A stretch of 64,000 nt of DNA from positions 46,347 through 110,346 of the forward strand of contig QUBV01000002.1 in the NCBI GenBank assembly GCA_014338185.1, in the 5' to 3' direction. Position 1 is the stretch's first letter. Every line of letters starts with the position of its first letter. This stretch comes from Lysobacterales bacterium (GTDB lineage: Bacteria; Pseudomonadota; Gammaproteobacteria; Xanthomonadales; Rhodanobacteraceae). Positions 52,769 to 62,030 of this stretch are shown here, piece by piece. The notes beneath the pieces are model-generated. The model saw only the letters and a list, made by a program, of their open reading frames with translations. It did not search any database and was not told the origin of the DNA. The position numbers were made by a program, and so were the translations under genes.

Positions 52769-55386
52769 GCACGCGCGGCGCCAGCCTGATCGTGCTCGCG
52801 TGGAACCAGTGGCCGACCACGCGACGCTGCCTCGACTCGCTGCTGGCGACGCTGCCGTTCGCCGCGCGCGTGATCGTGGTCGACAACGGCAGCCAGGACG
52901 AGACGCCACAGGCGCTGCAAGGCTATCGCGACCGCTTGCAGGTGGTCACGCTGCCGACCAACCTCGGCTTCGTGCGCGGCATGAACGCAGGCATCACCGC
53001 CGCGGCCGAGGACGACGACCTCGTGCTGCTCAACAACGATCTGGTGTTCGGCCAGGCGGACTGGCTCGAGCGCCTGCGCGACGCGGCCTATGCCGATGCC
53101 GCCACCGGCATCGTCGGTTGCCGCCTGCGCGGCCCCGAACCCGAAGGCCGGCTCTACCACGCCGGCGGCTTCATCGAGGCCGACGGCCTGTGGGGCCAGC
53201 AGACCGAAGCGGGCCTGGTCGAACGCGACTTCGGCCAGTATCCGCGCACGCGCCGCGTGCAGGCGATAGCGTTCGCGCTGGCCTATCTGCGCCGCGACTG
53301 CGTCGATCGCATCGGCGGGCTCGACGAGGCGTTCCACAGCTACTTCGAGGACACCGACTACTGCCTGCGCGCGGCCGCCGCCGGCATCGCCACGGTCAAC
53401 GCCGGCGCGGTCACGCTGCAGCACGACCAGCACGGCTCCACGCTCGACGACGGCGGCTTCCGCCGGCGCCTGTGGAGCGCGAGCCGCGCCACCTTCGCCG
53501 CGCGCTGGCAGGGGCAGCTGCTCGCGGGTTATCGCGGCAACGTGCTGTGGCAGGGCAGTTCGCGCACACCCCGCGCCGTGGCGCACCTGACGCGGGCCCT
53601 GCTGCGCCGGCTCGACGCGCGCGGTCTGCGCATGAGCCACGAGCCGCTGCGGAGTGAGGTGCCCGACGCGCAGGATTTCCGCCTCGATCTCGCCACGCGG
53701 CTGCGCTGGCCGCATCCGGCCGACGCCGCGATCGTGTGCGCCGACGGCGCGCACTTCGCCCGCGCACGCGCGCGTTGCCGCATCGGCATCGGCTGGACCC
53801 GTTGGCAGGGTGTCGATGCGCGCTGGCGCGCGCAGGCCGACGCGCTCGACCTGCTGCTGGTGCCCGACACCTTCCAGCGTGACACCCTGCTCGCGGCCGG
53901 CGTGCGCACGCCGATGCAGGTGCTGCCGCTGGGCGTGGACCGCGACTACTGCCACCCGCAGGTGCCCGGCCGCGACCCGGCCGCGCAGCACTTCACCTTC
54001 CTCGCCCGGGTCGAGGACCTCGCCTGCGATGCGCCCGAACTGCTGGTGGCGGCGTTCCGCGCCGCATTCGCGCCGCACGAGGCGGTCGCGCTGCACCTGC
54101 ATCTGGTGCCGGGCCCGCAGGCGCGGGCCGCGTTCGAGCGCATCGCCGCGGCCGCGGGCGATGACCCGCGCGTCGGCGTGCTGCGCCACTGGAGCTGGCC
54201 CTGGCACCAGCGCGCGCGCTTCCTGCGCAGCGGCGACGCCTGGGTGGCGGTACGGCGCGATGGCGGTTACGACCCCGATGCCGCCGATGCGCTGGCCTGC
54301 GGGCTGCAGCTCATCGCCAGCGATTTCGGCAGCAATGGCCTGCTTGCGCGCGCGCACGGCATCGCGGTGGCGACGCGGCGCGTGCGCGATCCGCGCAGCG
54401 GCCTGGACTGGGTCGAACCCGAACCCGATGCACTGGTCGCCGCGCTGCGCGCCGCGCAGGCGCGTGCGCCCAGTGACGCCGCGGCTGCTGCGGCCGCCGA
54501 GCGTTTCGCCGCCGCGCACGACATCGAAGCCAGCGCCGACGCGCTCGCCGCGCAGGTCACTGCGCTGGCCGGCTTGCGCGCCGCGCCGGCACCGGTGGCG
54601 CCGCACCAGCCCGCGGCGCTGCCACGCCGCGCCAGCGGCCAGCTCATCGTGCTTGGCATGCACCGCGCCGGCACCTCGAGCGTGGCCGGCCTGCTCGCGC
54701 GGCTGGGCGCGTACGCGGGGCCCGAGACCGACCTGCTGGTCGGTCCCGACAACCCCAAGGGACACTACGAATCCGGGCGCCTGCACGGCGCCTGCGTGCG
54801 CCGGCTCGAACTGGCCGGCGGCGACTGGCGCTCGCCGCCACAGTCCGCACCCACGGCGGCCGTCGACGAGTTCCGGCGCCACGTCGGCGCGCTCATCGAC
54901 GAGTTCGACCGGCAGCGGCCCTGGCTCATGAAGGAACCGCGCCTGTGCCTGCTCGTGCGCGAGCTGCTGCCGTTGCTGACACGGCCGCTGTTCGTGCACG
55001 TGGTGCGCGATCCGGCCGCGGTGGTGGCCTCGCTGGTGCGGCGCGATGCGATGCCCGTGGCGCAGGCGTGGGCGCTGTGGGAGCACTACACGCGCGCCGC
55101 GTTCGCATCGAGCGCGGGCTGGCCGCGGCTCGTGGTGGACTACGACGCGCTGTGCGCACAGCCGCTGGCCGGCGCGCGCGCACTGCTCGACGCGCTCGAC
55201 GCGGCCGGCGTGGCCGGCCTGGCCTGGCCGGGTGACGCGGCGATCAGCCAATGGATCGACGCACCGGCGCGCAGCCAGGTCGCCACCGGCACGCCCACGC
55301 CCGCGCAACGCGCGCTGCAGGCCGCGATCGCCGACCGCAGCATCCTCGCAGCCGATGCCGCGCCGGCCACGCGCGGGGCAGCCTGA
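52765..55386 (+). CDS. GT2-GT4-sulfotransferase fusion protein
   Basis: 873 residues in three parts. 1-265: GT2 domain (SLIVLAWNQWPTTRRCLDSLL; VDNGSQDETP; NNDLVFGQADWLERL; GGFIE; FEDTDYCLRA with the catalytic acidic pair). About 300-590: GT-B/GT4-like half (FLARVEDLACDAPELL; VRRDGGYDPDAADALACGLQLIASDFGSNG). About 625-873: PAPS sulfotransferase fold with GMHRAGTSSVAGLL (5'-phosphosulfate loop near 628-640), KEPRLCLL and HVVRDPAAVVASLVRRD (3'-phosphate site near 745). So one chain may build and sulfate a glycan. All three parts are in a single uninterrupted frame. Cytoplasmic by lack of signal. Confidence 0.88.
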   Translation: MSTRGASLIVLAWNQWPTTRRCLDSLLATLPFAARVIVVDNGSQDETPQALQGYRDRLQVVTLPTNLGFVRGMNAGITAAAEDDDLVLLNNDLVFGQADWLERLRDAAYADAATGIVGCRLRGPEPEGRLYHAGGFIEADGLWGQQTEAGLVERDFGQYPRTRRVQAIAFALAYLRRDCVDRIGGLDEAFHSYFEDTDYCLRAAAAGIATVNAGAVTLQHDQHGSTLDDGGFRRRLWSASRATFAARWQGQLLAGYRGNVLWQGSSRTPRAVAHLTRALLRRLDARGLRMSHEPLRSEVPDAQDFRLDLATRLRWPHPADAAIVCADGAHFARARARCRIGIGWTRWQGVDARWRAQADALDLLLVPDTFQRDTLLAAGVRTPMQVLPLGVDRDYCHPQVPGRDPAAQHFTFLARVEDLACDAPELLVAAFRAAFAPHEAVALHLHLVPGPQARAAFERIAAAAGDDPRVGVLRHWSWPWHQRARFLRSGDAWVAVRRDGGYDPDAADALACGLQLIASDFGSNGLLARAHGIAVATRRVRDPRSGLDWVEPEPDALVAALRAAQARAPSDAAAAAAAERFAAAHDIEASADALAAQVTALAGLRAAPAPVAPHQPAALPRRASGQLIVLGMHRAGTSSVAGLLARLGAYAGPETDLLVGPDNPKGHYESGRLHGACVRRLELAGGDWRSPPQSAPTAAVDEFRRHVGALIDEFDRQRPWLMKEPRLCLLVRELLPLLTRPLFVHVVRDPAAVVASLVRRDAMPVAQAWALWEHYTRAAFASSAGWPRLVVDYDALCAQPLAGARALLDALDAAGVAGLAWPGDAAISQWIDAPARSQVATGTPTPAQRALQAAIADRSILAADAAPATRGAA

Positions 55387-56951
55387 TGTTCGCATTCCTG
55401 CGCCGCCGCATCGGTCCACGCTGGCTGCCGCCACTGCGCGGGCTGCGCTGGGACGGCACGCGCCTGGCGCTGCAGGCGCAACCGGGCACCCCCGCGCTCG
55501 CGCTCGAACTGGACGGCTGCCATTTCGACGAACTGGCCTGCGACGCGCACGGCCACGCGCAGCTCGAGTTCGAGTTCGCGGTCAACGGCGCGGCCGGCGT
55601 GAGCGTGCTGCCGCGCGCGCGGCGCGACGGCGCGGCGCTGGCCAGCGCACCGCTCGCGCTGCTGCCCGGTCGTGCCGGCCACGCCGGCACCCTGCCGCAA
55701 CGGCCGCTGCGCCGGGTTGCCGGCGGCGCGCAGACCGTGCCCTTCGGCACCGACGTCGCCGGTACCGAAGTCGCGATCGTGGTGCCGGTGTACAACGCGC
55801 CCGCACTGGTCGAGCGCTGCCTAGCCAGCGTGGCCGCCCACACCAGCGGCCATGCGCGCCTCATCGTGATCGACGATGGCAGCAGCGATGCCGCACTCGC
55901 GCCGCTGCTGCAGCGCTGGGCCCGACTGCCGCGCGTGAGCGTGCTGCACAACGAACGCAACCGCGGCTTCACCGCCACCGCCAACCGCGGCATCGCCGCC
56001 GCCGGGCGCGCCGACGTGGTGCTGCTCAATGCCGACACCGAAGTCGGCCCGAACTGGCTGCAGGGCCTGCGCCGCGCCGCCTGCAGCGATCCCGGCGTGG
56101 CCACCGTGACCGCGGTGTCCGACAACGCGGGCGCGTTCTCGGTGCCCGAACTGGAGCAGGCCAACGCCTGGCCCGCGGCCTGGGACTTCGTCACTGCGGC
56201 GCGGGCGCTGTGGCAGCAGGCCGGGCTGGCCTATCCGCAGTTGCCCACCGGCAACGGCTTTTGCATGTACATCAGGCGCAGCGCGCTCGATGCGGTCGGT
56301 GCGCTCGACGAGGCCGCGTTCCCGCAAGGCTACGGCGAGGAAAACGACTTCTGCCAGCGCGCCGCGCGCGCGGGCCTGCGCCATCTCATCGCGGGCAATG
56401 TCTACGTGCGCCACGAGCGCAGCGCGAGCTTTGGCGCCGAGCGCCGCGCCGCGCTCGGTGCCGCCGGCATGGCGGTCCTGCGCGAGCGCTGGCCCGATTA
56501 CGAGCGCGAGGTCGGGCGCCAGCTGCGTTCCTTCGCGCGGCGCGTGCTCGACTGGCGCGTGCGCCGCGCGTTTGCCGCTGCCGCCACAGCCACGCCCAGA
56601 CCGCGGCTGCTGTGGGTCGGGGCGGGCGCGCCGCGCTGGCCCGATGCCGAGGTGTGGAACCTCGTGGCCAACGGCAGCGAGAACGAACTGCTGCTCGACG
56701 GCACGCTCGTGGCCAGCTGCACCTGGCAGGCACACGATCCCGAGCCGTCCTATCGCGCGCTGTGGGACTGGCTGCAGCTGTTCGCGATCGAACGCCTGCT
56801 GGTCACGCGCGACGGCGACGACGCGACGCAGATCCTGTGCCGCCTGCTCGACATCCCGATCCTCCGCGTGACAACGCCGTTGGCCGCGACCGCGCAGGCG
56901 GCGCTGGCCGGGGCCGAGCCACGCCTGCGCAGCCTGATGGAGAGCCCATGA
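55386..56951 (+). CDS. GT2 glycosyltransferase with N-terminal accessory domain
   Basis: 521 residues. The first 115 residues are a beta-rich Pro/Arg-rich region without a known match; from about 128 comes GT2: VAIVVPVYNAPALVERCLASV, IDDGSSD, LLNADTEVGPNWL, GFCMYIRRSALD, YGEENDFCQRA. After residue 375 a helical region with a WVGAGAPRWPDAEVWNLVANGSENE segment. The start overlaps the preceding stop by one base (TGATG). Inverting or retaining outcome cannot be told; catalytic Asp/Glu look intact. Confidence 0.9.
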   Translation: MFAFLRRRIGPRWLPPLRGLRWDGTRLALQAQPGTPALALELDGCHFDELACDAHGHAQLEFEFAVNGAAGVSVLPRARRDGAALASAPLALLPGRAGHAGTLPQRPLRRVAGGAQTVPFGTDVAGTEVAIVVPVYNAPALVERCLASVAAHTSGHARLIVIDDGSSDAALAPLLQRWARLPRVSVLHNERNRGFTATANRGIAAAGRADVVLLNADTEVGPNWLQGLRRAACSDPGVATVTAVSDNAGAFSVPELEQANAWPAAWDFVTAARALWQQAGLAYPQLPTGNGFCMYIRRSALDAVGALDEAAFPQGYGEENDFCQRAARAGLRHLIAGNVYVRHERSASFGAERRAALGAAGMAVLRERWPDYEREVGRQLRSFARRVLDWRVRRAFAAAATATPRPRLLWVGAGAPRWPDAEVWNLVANGSENELLLDGTLVASCTWQAHDPEPSYRALWDWLQLFAIERLLVTRDGDDATQILCRLLDIPILRVTTPLAATAQAALAGAEPRLRSLMESP

Positions 56952-58000
56952 CCTGGCACCTGCGCCACGCCCTCATCACCGGCATCAGCGGCCAGGACGG
57001 CGCGCTGCTGGCCGCGCAACTGCTCGCCCGCGGCGTGGGCGTGACCGGCACCCACCGGCCGGCGCGCACGCTCGACGACTGGCGCCTGCGCGAGCTCGGC
57101 ATCGCCGACCATCCGCAGCTGCGCTACAGCGCGCTCGACCCGACCGATGCGGGTGCCTGCGCGGCCCTGCTCGGCCAGCTGCAGCCCGATGCACTGTTCC
57201 ACCTCGCCGGCCAGTCGCGCGTGGCCGAGTCCTTCAGCGCGCCGCAGGCCAGCATCGCGGCCAACGGCGGCAGCACCCTCAACCTGCTCGAAGCGCTGCG
57301 CCTGCACGCGCCGCGCACGCGCATGGTGCTCGCATCCAGCGCCGAGATCTTCGGCGCGCCCGCGCAGTCACCGCAGGATGAATCCACGCCACTGGCCGCG
57401 CGCTCGCCCTATGGCGTGTCCAAGCTGCTGGCGCACAGCGCGATCGGCGCCTGGCGCGCGAGCTATGGCGTGCACGCCTCCAGCGCGATCCTGTTCAACC
57501 ACGAATCGCCGCTGCGCGACGCGGCCTTCGTCACGCGCAAGATCACGCTCGCGGTCGCCCGCATCGCGCGCGGGCTCGATCACGAGGTCGTGCTGGGCAA
57601 TCTCGACGCGCGCCGCGACTTCGGCTACGCGCCCGACTGCATGGCGGCGCTGCAGGCGATGGTCGGGCGCGAACACGGCGATGACTACGTGCTGGCCACG
57701 GGCCGCGCGGCGAGCATCCGCGAGTTCGCCACCGCGGCATTCGCCGCGGTCGGCATCGAGCTGGACTGGCACGGCAGCGGCGCCGACGAGGTGGCGCTGC
57801 AACGCGACGGTGGACGCGTGCGGGTGCGGGTGGATGCCGCGTTGCTGCGGCCGTTCGACGCGCCGTTGCTCGTGGGCGACGCCGCCAAGGCGCGGCGCGA
57901 GCTTGGCTTCGCGCCAAGCCTGGACCTGGCCGCGCTCGCGCGCACCATGGTCGAGGCCGACCTCGCGCGGCTGGCGCCGGATCGCGCCCCATGCGGGTGA
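56948..58000 (+). CDS. gmd: GDP-mannose 4,6-dehydratase-like SDR enzyme
   Basis: 350 residues. Extended SDR: NAD(P) motif ALITGISGQDGALLA at the N-terminus, SSAEIFG, the YGVSK catalytic Tyr/Lys in SPYGVSKLLAHSA, FNHESPLRD and GNLDARRDFGYA, a set shared by Gmd/Rmd-type enzymes. It would make GDP-4-keto-6-deoxy-mannose, a precursor of rhamnose, fucose or colitose. No Rmd or Fcl gene is in the window. Some relatives act on dTDP or UDP sugars, so the donor is inferred from the Gmd motifs. Four-base overlap upstream, ten-base overlap downstream. Confidence 0.85.
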   Translation: MTWHLRHALITGISGQDGALLAAQLLARGVGVTGTHRPARTLDDWRLRELGIADHPQLRYSALDPTDAGACAALLGQLQPDALFHLAGQSRVAESFSAPQASIAANGGSTLNLLEALRLHAPRTRMVLASSAEIFGAPAQSPQDESTPLAARSPYGVSKLLAHSAIGAWRASYGVHASSAILFNHESPLRDAAFVTRKITLAVARIARGLDHEVVLGNLDARRDFGYAPDCMAALQAMVGREHGDDYVLATGRAASIREFATAAFAAVGIELDWHGSGADEVALQRDGGRVRVRVDAALLRPFDAPLLVGDAAKARRELGFAPSLDLAALARTMVEADLARLAPDRAPCG

Positions 58001-59145
58001 TCTTCAACGTCGATGCGATCAGCGCGCCGCTGACCGGTATCGGCCGCTATGCGCTGGAGTTGGCTCGCGGGCTGGCCGACCATCGCGACGTCGAGGCGCT
58101 GCGCCTGTACTCGGCCTACCACTGGGTCGATGATCCCGCCCACGCGCTGCGCGCCAACCGCGCGATCGCCGCGGTGCGGGCGCGGGTGCCGTTCAAGAGC
58201 GCCGCGCTGGAGCTGTATGCGCAGCTGCGCGCGGGTCTGTTCCGGCTGCACGCGCGCCAGCTGCGCGGCTGGGTGCTGCATACGCCCAACTACGTGCTGC
58301 TGCCGTTCGACGGGCCGGCCTTCACCACCGTACATGACCTGTCGTGGCTCAACTTCCCGCAGGCGCATCCGCGCGAGCGCGTGCGCTTCCTCGACCGCCA
58401 CCTGCCGCGCTCGCTGGAGCAGGCCTGCGGCGTGCTCACCGATTCGCAGTTCATCGCCGACGAGCTGGTGGGCCGGCTCGGCGTCGCGCGCAGCAAGCTG
58501 CACGTGGTGCCGCTGGGTGTGGATGCGACCTTCATGCCGCGACCACGCGCGCAACTCGCGCCCGTGCTCGCGCGGCACGGCCTGCTCGATCACGCCTACC
58601 TGCTGGTGGTGGCGACGCAGGAACCGCGCAAGAACCTCGCGCGGCTGGTGCGGGCCTATGCCGCGCTGCCGGCGCCGCTGCGCGCGGCGCATCCGCTGGT
58701 GATCGCGGGGGGACGCGGCTGGCTCAACCACGAACTCGAACGCGCGATCGCGCCGCTGGAGGCGGGCGGCGCGGCGCGGCGGCTCGGCTACGTCGACGAG
58801 GCCGAACTGCCGCTGCTGTATGCCGGCGCCCACGCCTTCGCGTTTCCGTCGTTGTACGAAGGCTTTGGCCTGCCCGTGCTCGAGGCGCTGGCCAGCGGCG
58901 TGCCCGTGCTCACCTCGCGCGGTTCGGCGCTGGATGAAGTCGCCAGCGACGATTCGGGCGCGATCGCGCTGTGCGTGGATCCGCTCGACGAGGCCGCGCT
59001 GCGCGCGGGCCTGGAACGGCTGCTCGCCGACGCGCCCTGGCGCGCGCAGGCGATGCCGCGTGGCATCGCCCATGCCCGGCGCTACAGCTGGTCGCGCTGC
59101 GTCGATGCCACGGTGGCGGTGTACCGCGCGGGCGCGGCTGCCTAG
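57991..59145 (+). CDS. GT4-family glycosyltransferase (mannosyltransferase-like)
   Basis: 384 residues. VIFNVDAISAPLTGIGRYALELARGL (donor GG loop), HDLSWLNFPQAHPRERVRFL, VVATQEPRKNLARLVRAY, FAFPSLYEGFGLPVLEALASGVPVLTSRGSALDEV (EX7E). Mannosyltransferase-like members work on O-antigens and exopolysaccharides. Overlaps the preceding dehydratase gene by ten bases and runs into the convergent DUF937 gene at its end. Final gene of the plus-strand arm. Confidence 0.92.
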   Translation: MRVIFNVDAISAPLTGIGRYALELARGLADHRDVEALRLYSAYHWVDDPAHALRANRAIAAVRARVPFKSAALELYAQLRAGLFRLHARQLRGWVLHTPNYVLLPFDGPAFTTVHDLSWLNFPQAHPRERVRFLDRHLPRSLEQACGVLTDSQFIADELVGRLGVARSKLHVVPLGVDATFMPRPRAQLAPVLARHGLLDHAYLLVVATQEPRKNLARLVRAYAALPAPLRAAHPLVIAGGRGWLNHELERAIAPLEAGGAARRLGYVDEAELPLLYAGAHAFAFPSLYEGFGLPVLEALASGVPVLTSRGSALDEVASDDSGAIALCVDPLDEAALRAGLERLLADAPWRAQAMPRGIAHARRYSWSRCVDATVAVYRAGAAA

Positions 59146-59729
59146 CTGTGGCCGCGGTTGCCGAGGAACTGTGAGCCGAGCTTGAGCACGTCGGACAGCC
59201 CGAGCTGGCCGTCGCCATCCTGGTCGAACACCGCGCCGAGCAGGCCGCCCTGGCTGCCGCGGCCGAGGCCCTGCAGCTCACGCCCGAGCATGCCGCCGAG
59301 GCCACCCGCGTCCATGCCCTGGCTCTGCGCGCGATTGCCGAGCATGCCCATGACCAGCGGCGCGAGCATCGCCATGAGCGCGCCGGCGTTGGCCGTGCCG
59401 ATGCCGCTGCTGTTGCCCAGCTGCTGGGCGGCCCGATCCTGACGGTTGCCGAAAATGTGACCGAGGATCGCGCCACCCTGGCCACCGCCACCGAGCACGC
59501 TGCCGAGGATCGCGCCCATGTCGTTGCCGGTGTGCGCCTGCAGCGCATCGCGCAGCGCGCTGGCGCCGCTGTCGGTGGAGGCGTTGCGCGCCAGTCCACC
59601 CACCACCATCGGCAGCGCCTGCGCCACCGCCGCCTGTGCCTGCGCGGGGTCGATGCCGAGCTGGCCGGCGATCGCCTGCAGATTGGCCGGCGTGAGCTGC
59701 CCGAGGATCTCGTTGGTGAAGTCAGTCAT
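59142..59729 (-). CDS. DUF937 protein with EF-hand-like loop
   Basis: 195 residues; GGAAGG lies about six bases before the ATG. N-terminal helical part LTPANLQAIAGQLGIDPAQAQAAVAQALPMVVGGLARNA is the DUF937 hallmark; then Gly-rich stretches, and near the end VFDQDGDGQLGLSDVLKL, a canonical calcium-type EF-hand loop (DxDGDGxL). No signal peptide. Role unknown; a calcium-responsive version of this domain would be unusual. Its stop overlaps that of the convergent GT4 gene by four bases. Confidence 0.88.
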   Translation of the reverse strand: MTDFTNEILGQLTPANLQAIAGQLGIDPAQAQAAVAQALPMVVGGLARNASTDSGASALRDALQAHTGNDMGAILGSVLGGGGQGGAILGHIFGNRQDRAAQQLGNSSGIGTANAGALMAMLAPLVMGMLGNRAQSQGMDAGGLGGMLGRELQGLGRGSQGGLLGAVFDQDGDGQLGLSDVLKLGSQFLGNRGHS

Positions 59730-59890
59730 GGCTTGGCCTTCCGCGGTACAGGAACGAAGCGCGAGTATCGATCCTGCCGGCGCTGGCGCATAGCGGTCGA
59801 TGGCCAGGCGCCGCGACACGTTGCATTTGTCCACACTCGGGCGCGCCGGCCGGCCTATAGTGGCCACGACTCCAGCCACGGACCCGTGCC

Positions 59891-60232
59891 GTGATCGCAG
59901 ACGATCCCCAGCTGCAGGCACTGCGGCGGCGCTACGCCACCGGACTTGCCGAAAAGCGCAGCGCGCTGCTCGCGCAGTGGCGTGCGTGGCGCGCATCCGG
60001 GCATGACGACGAGCACCTGCGCGAACTCGCGATGCAGGCCCACCGCCTCGCCGGCTCGGCCGGCTGCTATGGCTATGCCACGATCGGCATGCATGCGGGC
60101 CGGCTCGACGAACTGGCCAGCGAACGCCTGCAGTACGGCGCGGCGATCGATCCGCCGCAGCTGGACCTGGCGATGTCGGCGCTGCTGGGCGCGATCGACA
60201 GCGCGGTCGAGGACGGCAGCCCCTCGCGCTGA
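59891..60232 (+). CDS. Hpt (histidine phosphotransfer) domain protein
   Basis: 113 residues, GTG start. A single four-helix Hpt domain with AMQAHRLAGSAGCYGYATI, where the phosphorylatable His follows the usual HxLxGSA form. It would shuttle phosphate between a hybrid sensor and a response regulator; neither partner is encoded next to it. The fold and the HRLAGSAG motif give confidence, the pathway does not. Confidence 0.85.
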   Translation: MIADDPQLQALRRRYATGLAEKRSALLAQWRAWRASGHDDEHLRELAMQAHRLAGSAGCYGYATIGMHAGRLDELASERLQYGAAIDPPQLDLAMSALLGAIDSAVEDGSPSR

Positions 60233-60314
60233 AGCGCGGGCGTGACGCCCCGGCGCGATTGCCCGAGAATGTGCCATTGCGATGCGCCGGTGCGCATCAA
60301 ATGGAGTCGTGGCG

Positions 60315-61235
60315 ATGGCTGTACACAATGCGGTGTCCCTCATCGGCGCACCGACCGACATCGGCGCCGGCACGCGCGGCGCGTCGATGGGACCGGAGGC
60401 ACTGCGCGTGGCCGGCATCGGCGCCGCGCTCGCGGCGCGCGGACTGGACGTGGTGGATCGCGGCAACCTGCAGGGGCCGTTCAACCCGTGGCAACCGCCG
60501 CATGAAGGCTATCGCCACCTGCCCGAAGTGGTGGCGTGGAACCGCGCGGTGATGGGCGCGGTCGCGCGTGAGCTCGACCAGCAGCGCGTGCCGATCCTGC
60601 TCGGCGGCGACCATTGCCTGGCGATCGGCTCGATCACCGCGGTGGCGCGCCACTGCCGCGAGAGCGGCGCGCGCCTGACCGTGCTGTGGCTGGACGCGCA
60701 TGCCGACTTCAACACCGCCGCGATCACGCCTTCGGGCAACGTGCACGGCATGCCGGTGGCGTGCCTGTGCGGCTTCGGCCCCGAGGCGCTCACCGAACTC
60801 GGCGGCGATGCGCCGCAACTCGCGCCCGGGCAGCTGCGCCAGATCGGCATCCGCTCGGTCGACCCGCCCGAGAAACGCCTCGTGCACGACGTCGGTCTCG
60901 ACATCTACGACATGCGCTACATCGACGAGGTCGGCATGCGCCGGGTGATGGAGGAAGCGCTCGGCAAGCTCGGCGCCGACGACCACCTGCACGTGAGCTT
61001 CGACGTCGACTTCCTCGATCCGACGATCGCGCCGGGCGTGGGCACCACGGTCGCGGGCGGGCCGAGCTACCGCGAAGCGCAGCTGTGCATGGAAATGATC
61101 GCCGACAGCGGCCGCCTCGGCTCGCTCGACATCATGGAACTCAACCCCGCGCTCGACACGCGCAACCAGACCGCGCTGCTCGCCGTGGACCTGGTCGAAA
61201 GCCTGTTCGGCAAGTCCACCCTCATGCGGGAATGA
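60315..61235 (+). CDS. rocF: Arginase
   Basis: 306 residues from MAVHNAVS; GGAG sits eight bases before this ATG, and the frame is open 11 codons further upstream. Binuclear manganese site: His100 (GGDHCLAIGS), Asp127/His129/Asp131 (DAHADFNT), Asp230/Asp232 (SFDVDFLDP). Glu275 in LDIMELNPALD also matches. Hydrolyses L-arginine to ornithine and urea in the cytoplasm. No urease or ornithine genes are next to it. Confidence 0.95.
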   Translation: MAVHNAVSLIGAPTDIGAGTRGASMGPEALRVAGIGAALAARGLDVVDRGNLQGPFNPWQPPHEGYRHLPEVVAWNRAVMGAVARELDQQRVPILLGGDHCLAIGSITAVARHCRESGARLTVLWLDAHADFNTAAITPSGNVHGMPVACLCGFGPEALTELGGDAPQLAPGQLRQIGIRSVDPPEKRLVHDVGLDIYDMRYIDEVGMRRVMEEALGKLGADDHLHVSFDVDFLDPTIAPGVGTTVAGGPSYREAQLCMEMIADSGRLGSLDIMELNPALDTRNQTALLAVDLVESLFGKSTLMRE

Positions 61236-61253
61236 GCGCGCGCGACGACGGCG

Positions 61254-61958
61254 TCACGGCGCCGGGCGAGGGCCCTGCCCGAACAGCACGCGCCGCTCGG
61301 CCTCGCTCAGCGGCGCGCCGGCCACGCGATCGACCTCGCCCGCACGCGCCCATGCGCGCACGGTCGCGGGTCGCGCCGCGATCGCATCGCGCCAACGCCG
61401 CAGCTGCGGGAATGGTTCGAGGTCCAGTGGCGCCTTGGCGTAGGGATTGATCCACGGATAGCAGGCCATGTCGGCGATGGTGTAGGCGTCGCCGGCGATG
61501 AACTCGCGCCCGCGCAAACGCGTGTCGAGCACGCCGAGCAGGCGCAGCGCCTCGCGCGTGTAGCGCTCGATCGCATACGGGATCGGCGTCGGCGCATACA
61601 CGTTGAAATGGCCGTACTGCCCCGTCATCGGACCGAGCCCGCCGACCTGCCAGAACAGCCATTCGTTGACCACCGTGTGCATGCGCACGTCGGCGGGCAG
61701 GAACTGGCGCGTCTTGTTGGCCAGGTACAGCAGGATCGCGCCCGATTCGAACACGCTGATCGGCTCGCCGCCGTCGGCCGGCGCATGGTCGACGATCGCG
61801 GGGATCTTGTTGTTGGGCGAGATCGCGAGAAAGTCGGGCGCGAACTGCGCGCCCGCGCCGATGTCGACCGCGCGCAGCGTGTAGTCGAGCGCGGCTTCCT
61901 CCAGGAACAGGGTGATCTTGTGGCCGTTCGGCGTCGGCCAGTAGTACAGGTCGATCAT
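61254..61958 (-). CDS. Glutathione S-transferase (Ure2p/YfcG-like)
   Basis: 234 residues. LYYWPTPNGHKITLFLEEAALDYTLRAVDI at the thioredoxin-like N-terminus, SPNNKIPAIVDH, VFESGAILLYLANK (glutathione binding), then a helical C-terminal domain with FWQVGGLGPMTGQYGHF. The asparagine and threonine in the first loop in place of Tyr/Ser are typical of the YfcG/Nu branch, which has disulfide reductase activity. Gene is convergent with arginase. Confidence 0.92.
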   Translation of the reverse strand: MIDLYYWPTPNGHKITLFLEEAALDYTLRAVDIGAGAQFAPDFLAISPNNKIPAIVDHAPADGGEPISVFESGAILLYLANKTRQFLPADVRMHTVVNEWLFWQVGGLGPMTGQYGHFNVYAPTPIPYAIERYTREALRLLGVLDTRLRGREFIAGDAYTIADMACYPWINPYAKAPLDLEPFPQLRRWRDAIAARPATVRAWARAGEVDRVAGAPLSEAERRVLFGQGPRPAP

Positions 61959-62030
61959 GGCGCGGGGCTCGGCAGGGCGATGACGGGCAAGGCTACGCCA
62001 GCGCTCGTCGCGGCCGCAAACCCGCCGCGC

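Noticed and set aside
52339..55434. 1031-codon frame opposite the GT2-GT4-sulfotransferase gene
   Set aside because: Composition is that of an antisense shadow; the plus strand carries all known glycosyltransferase and sulfotransferase motifs.
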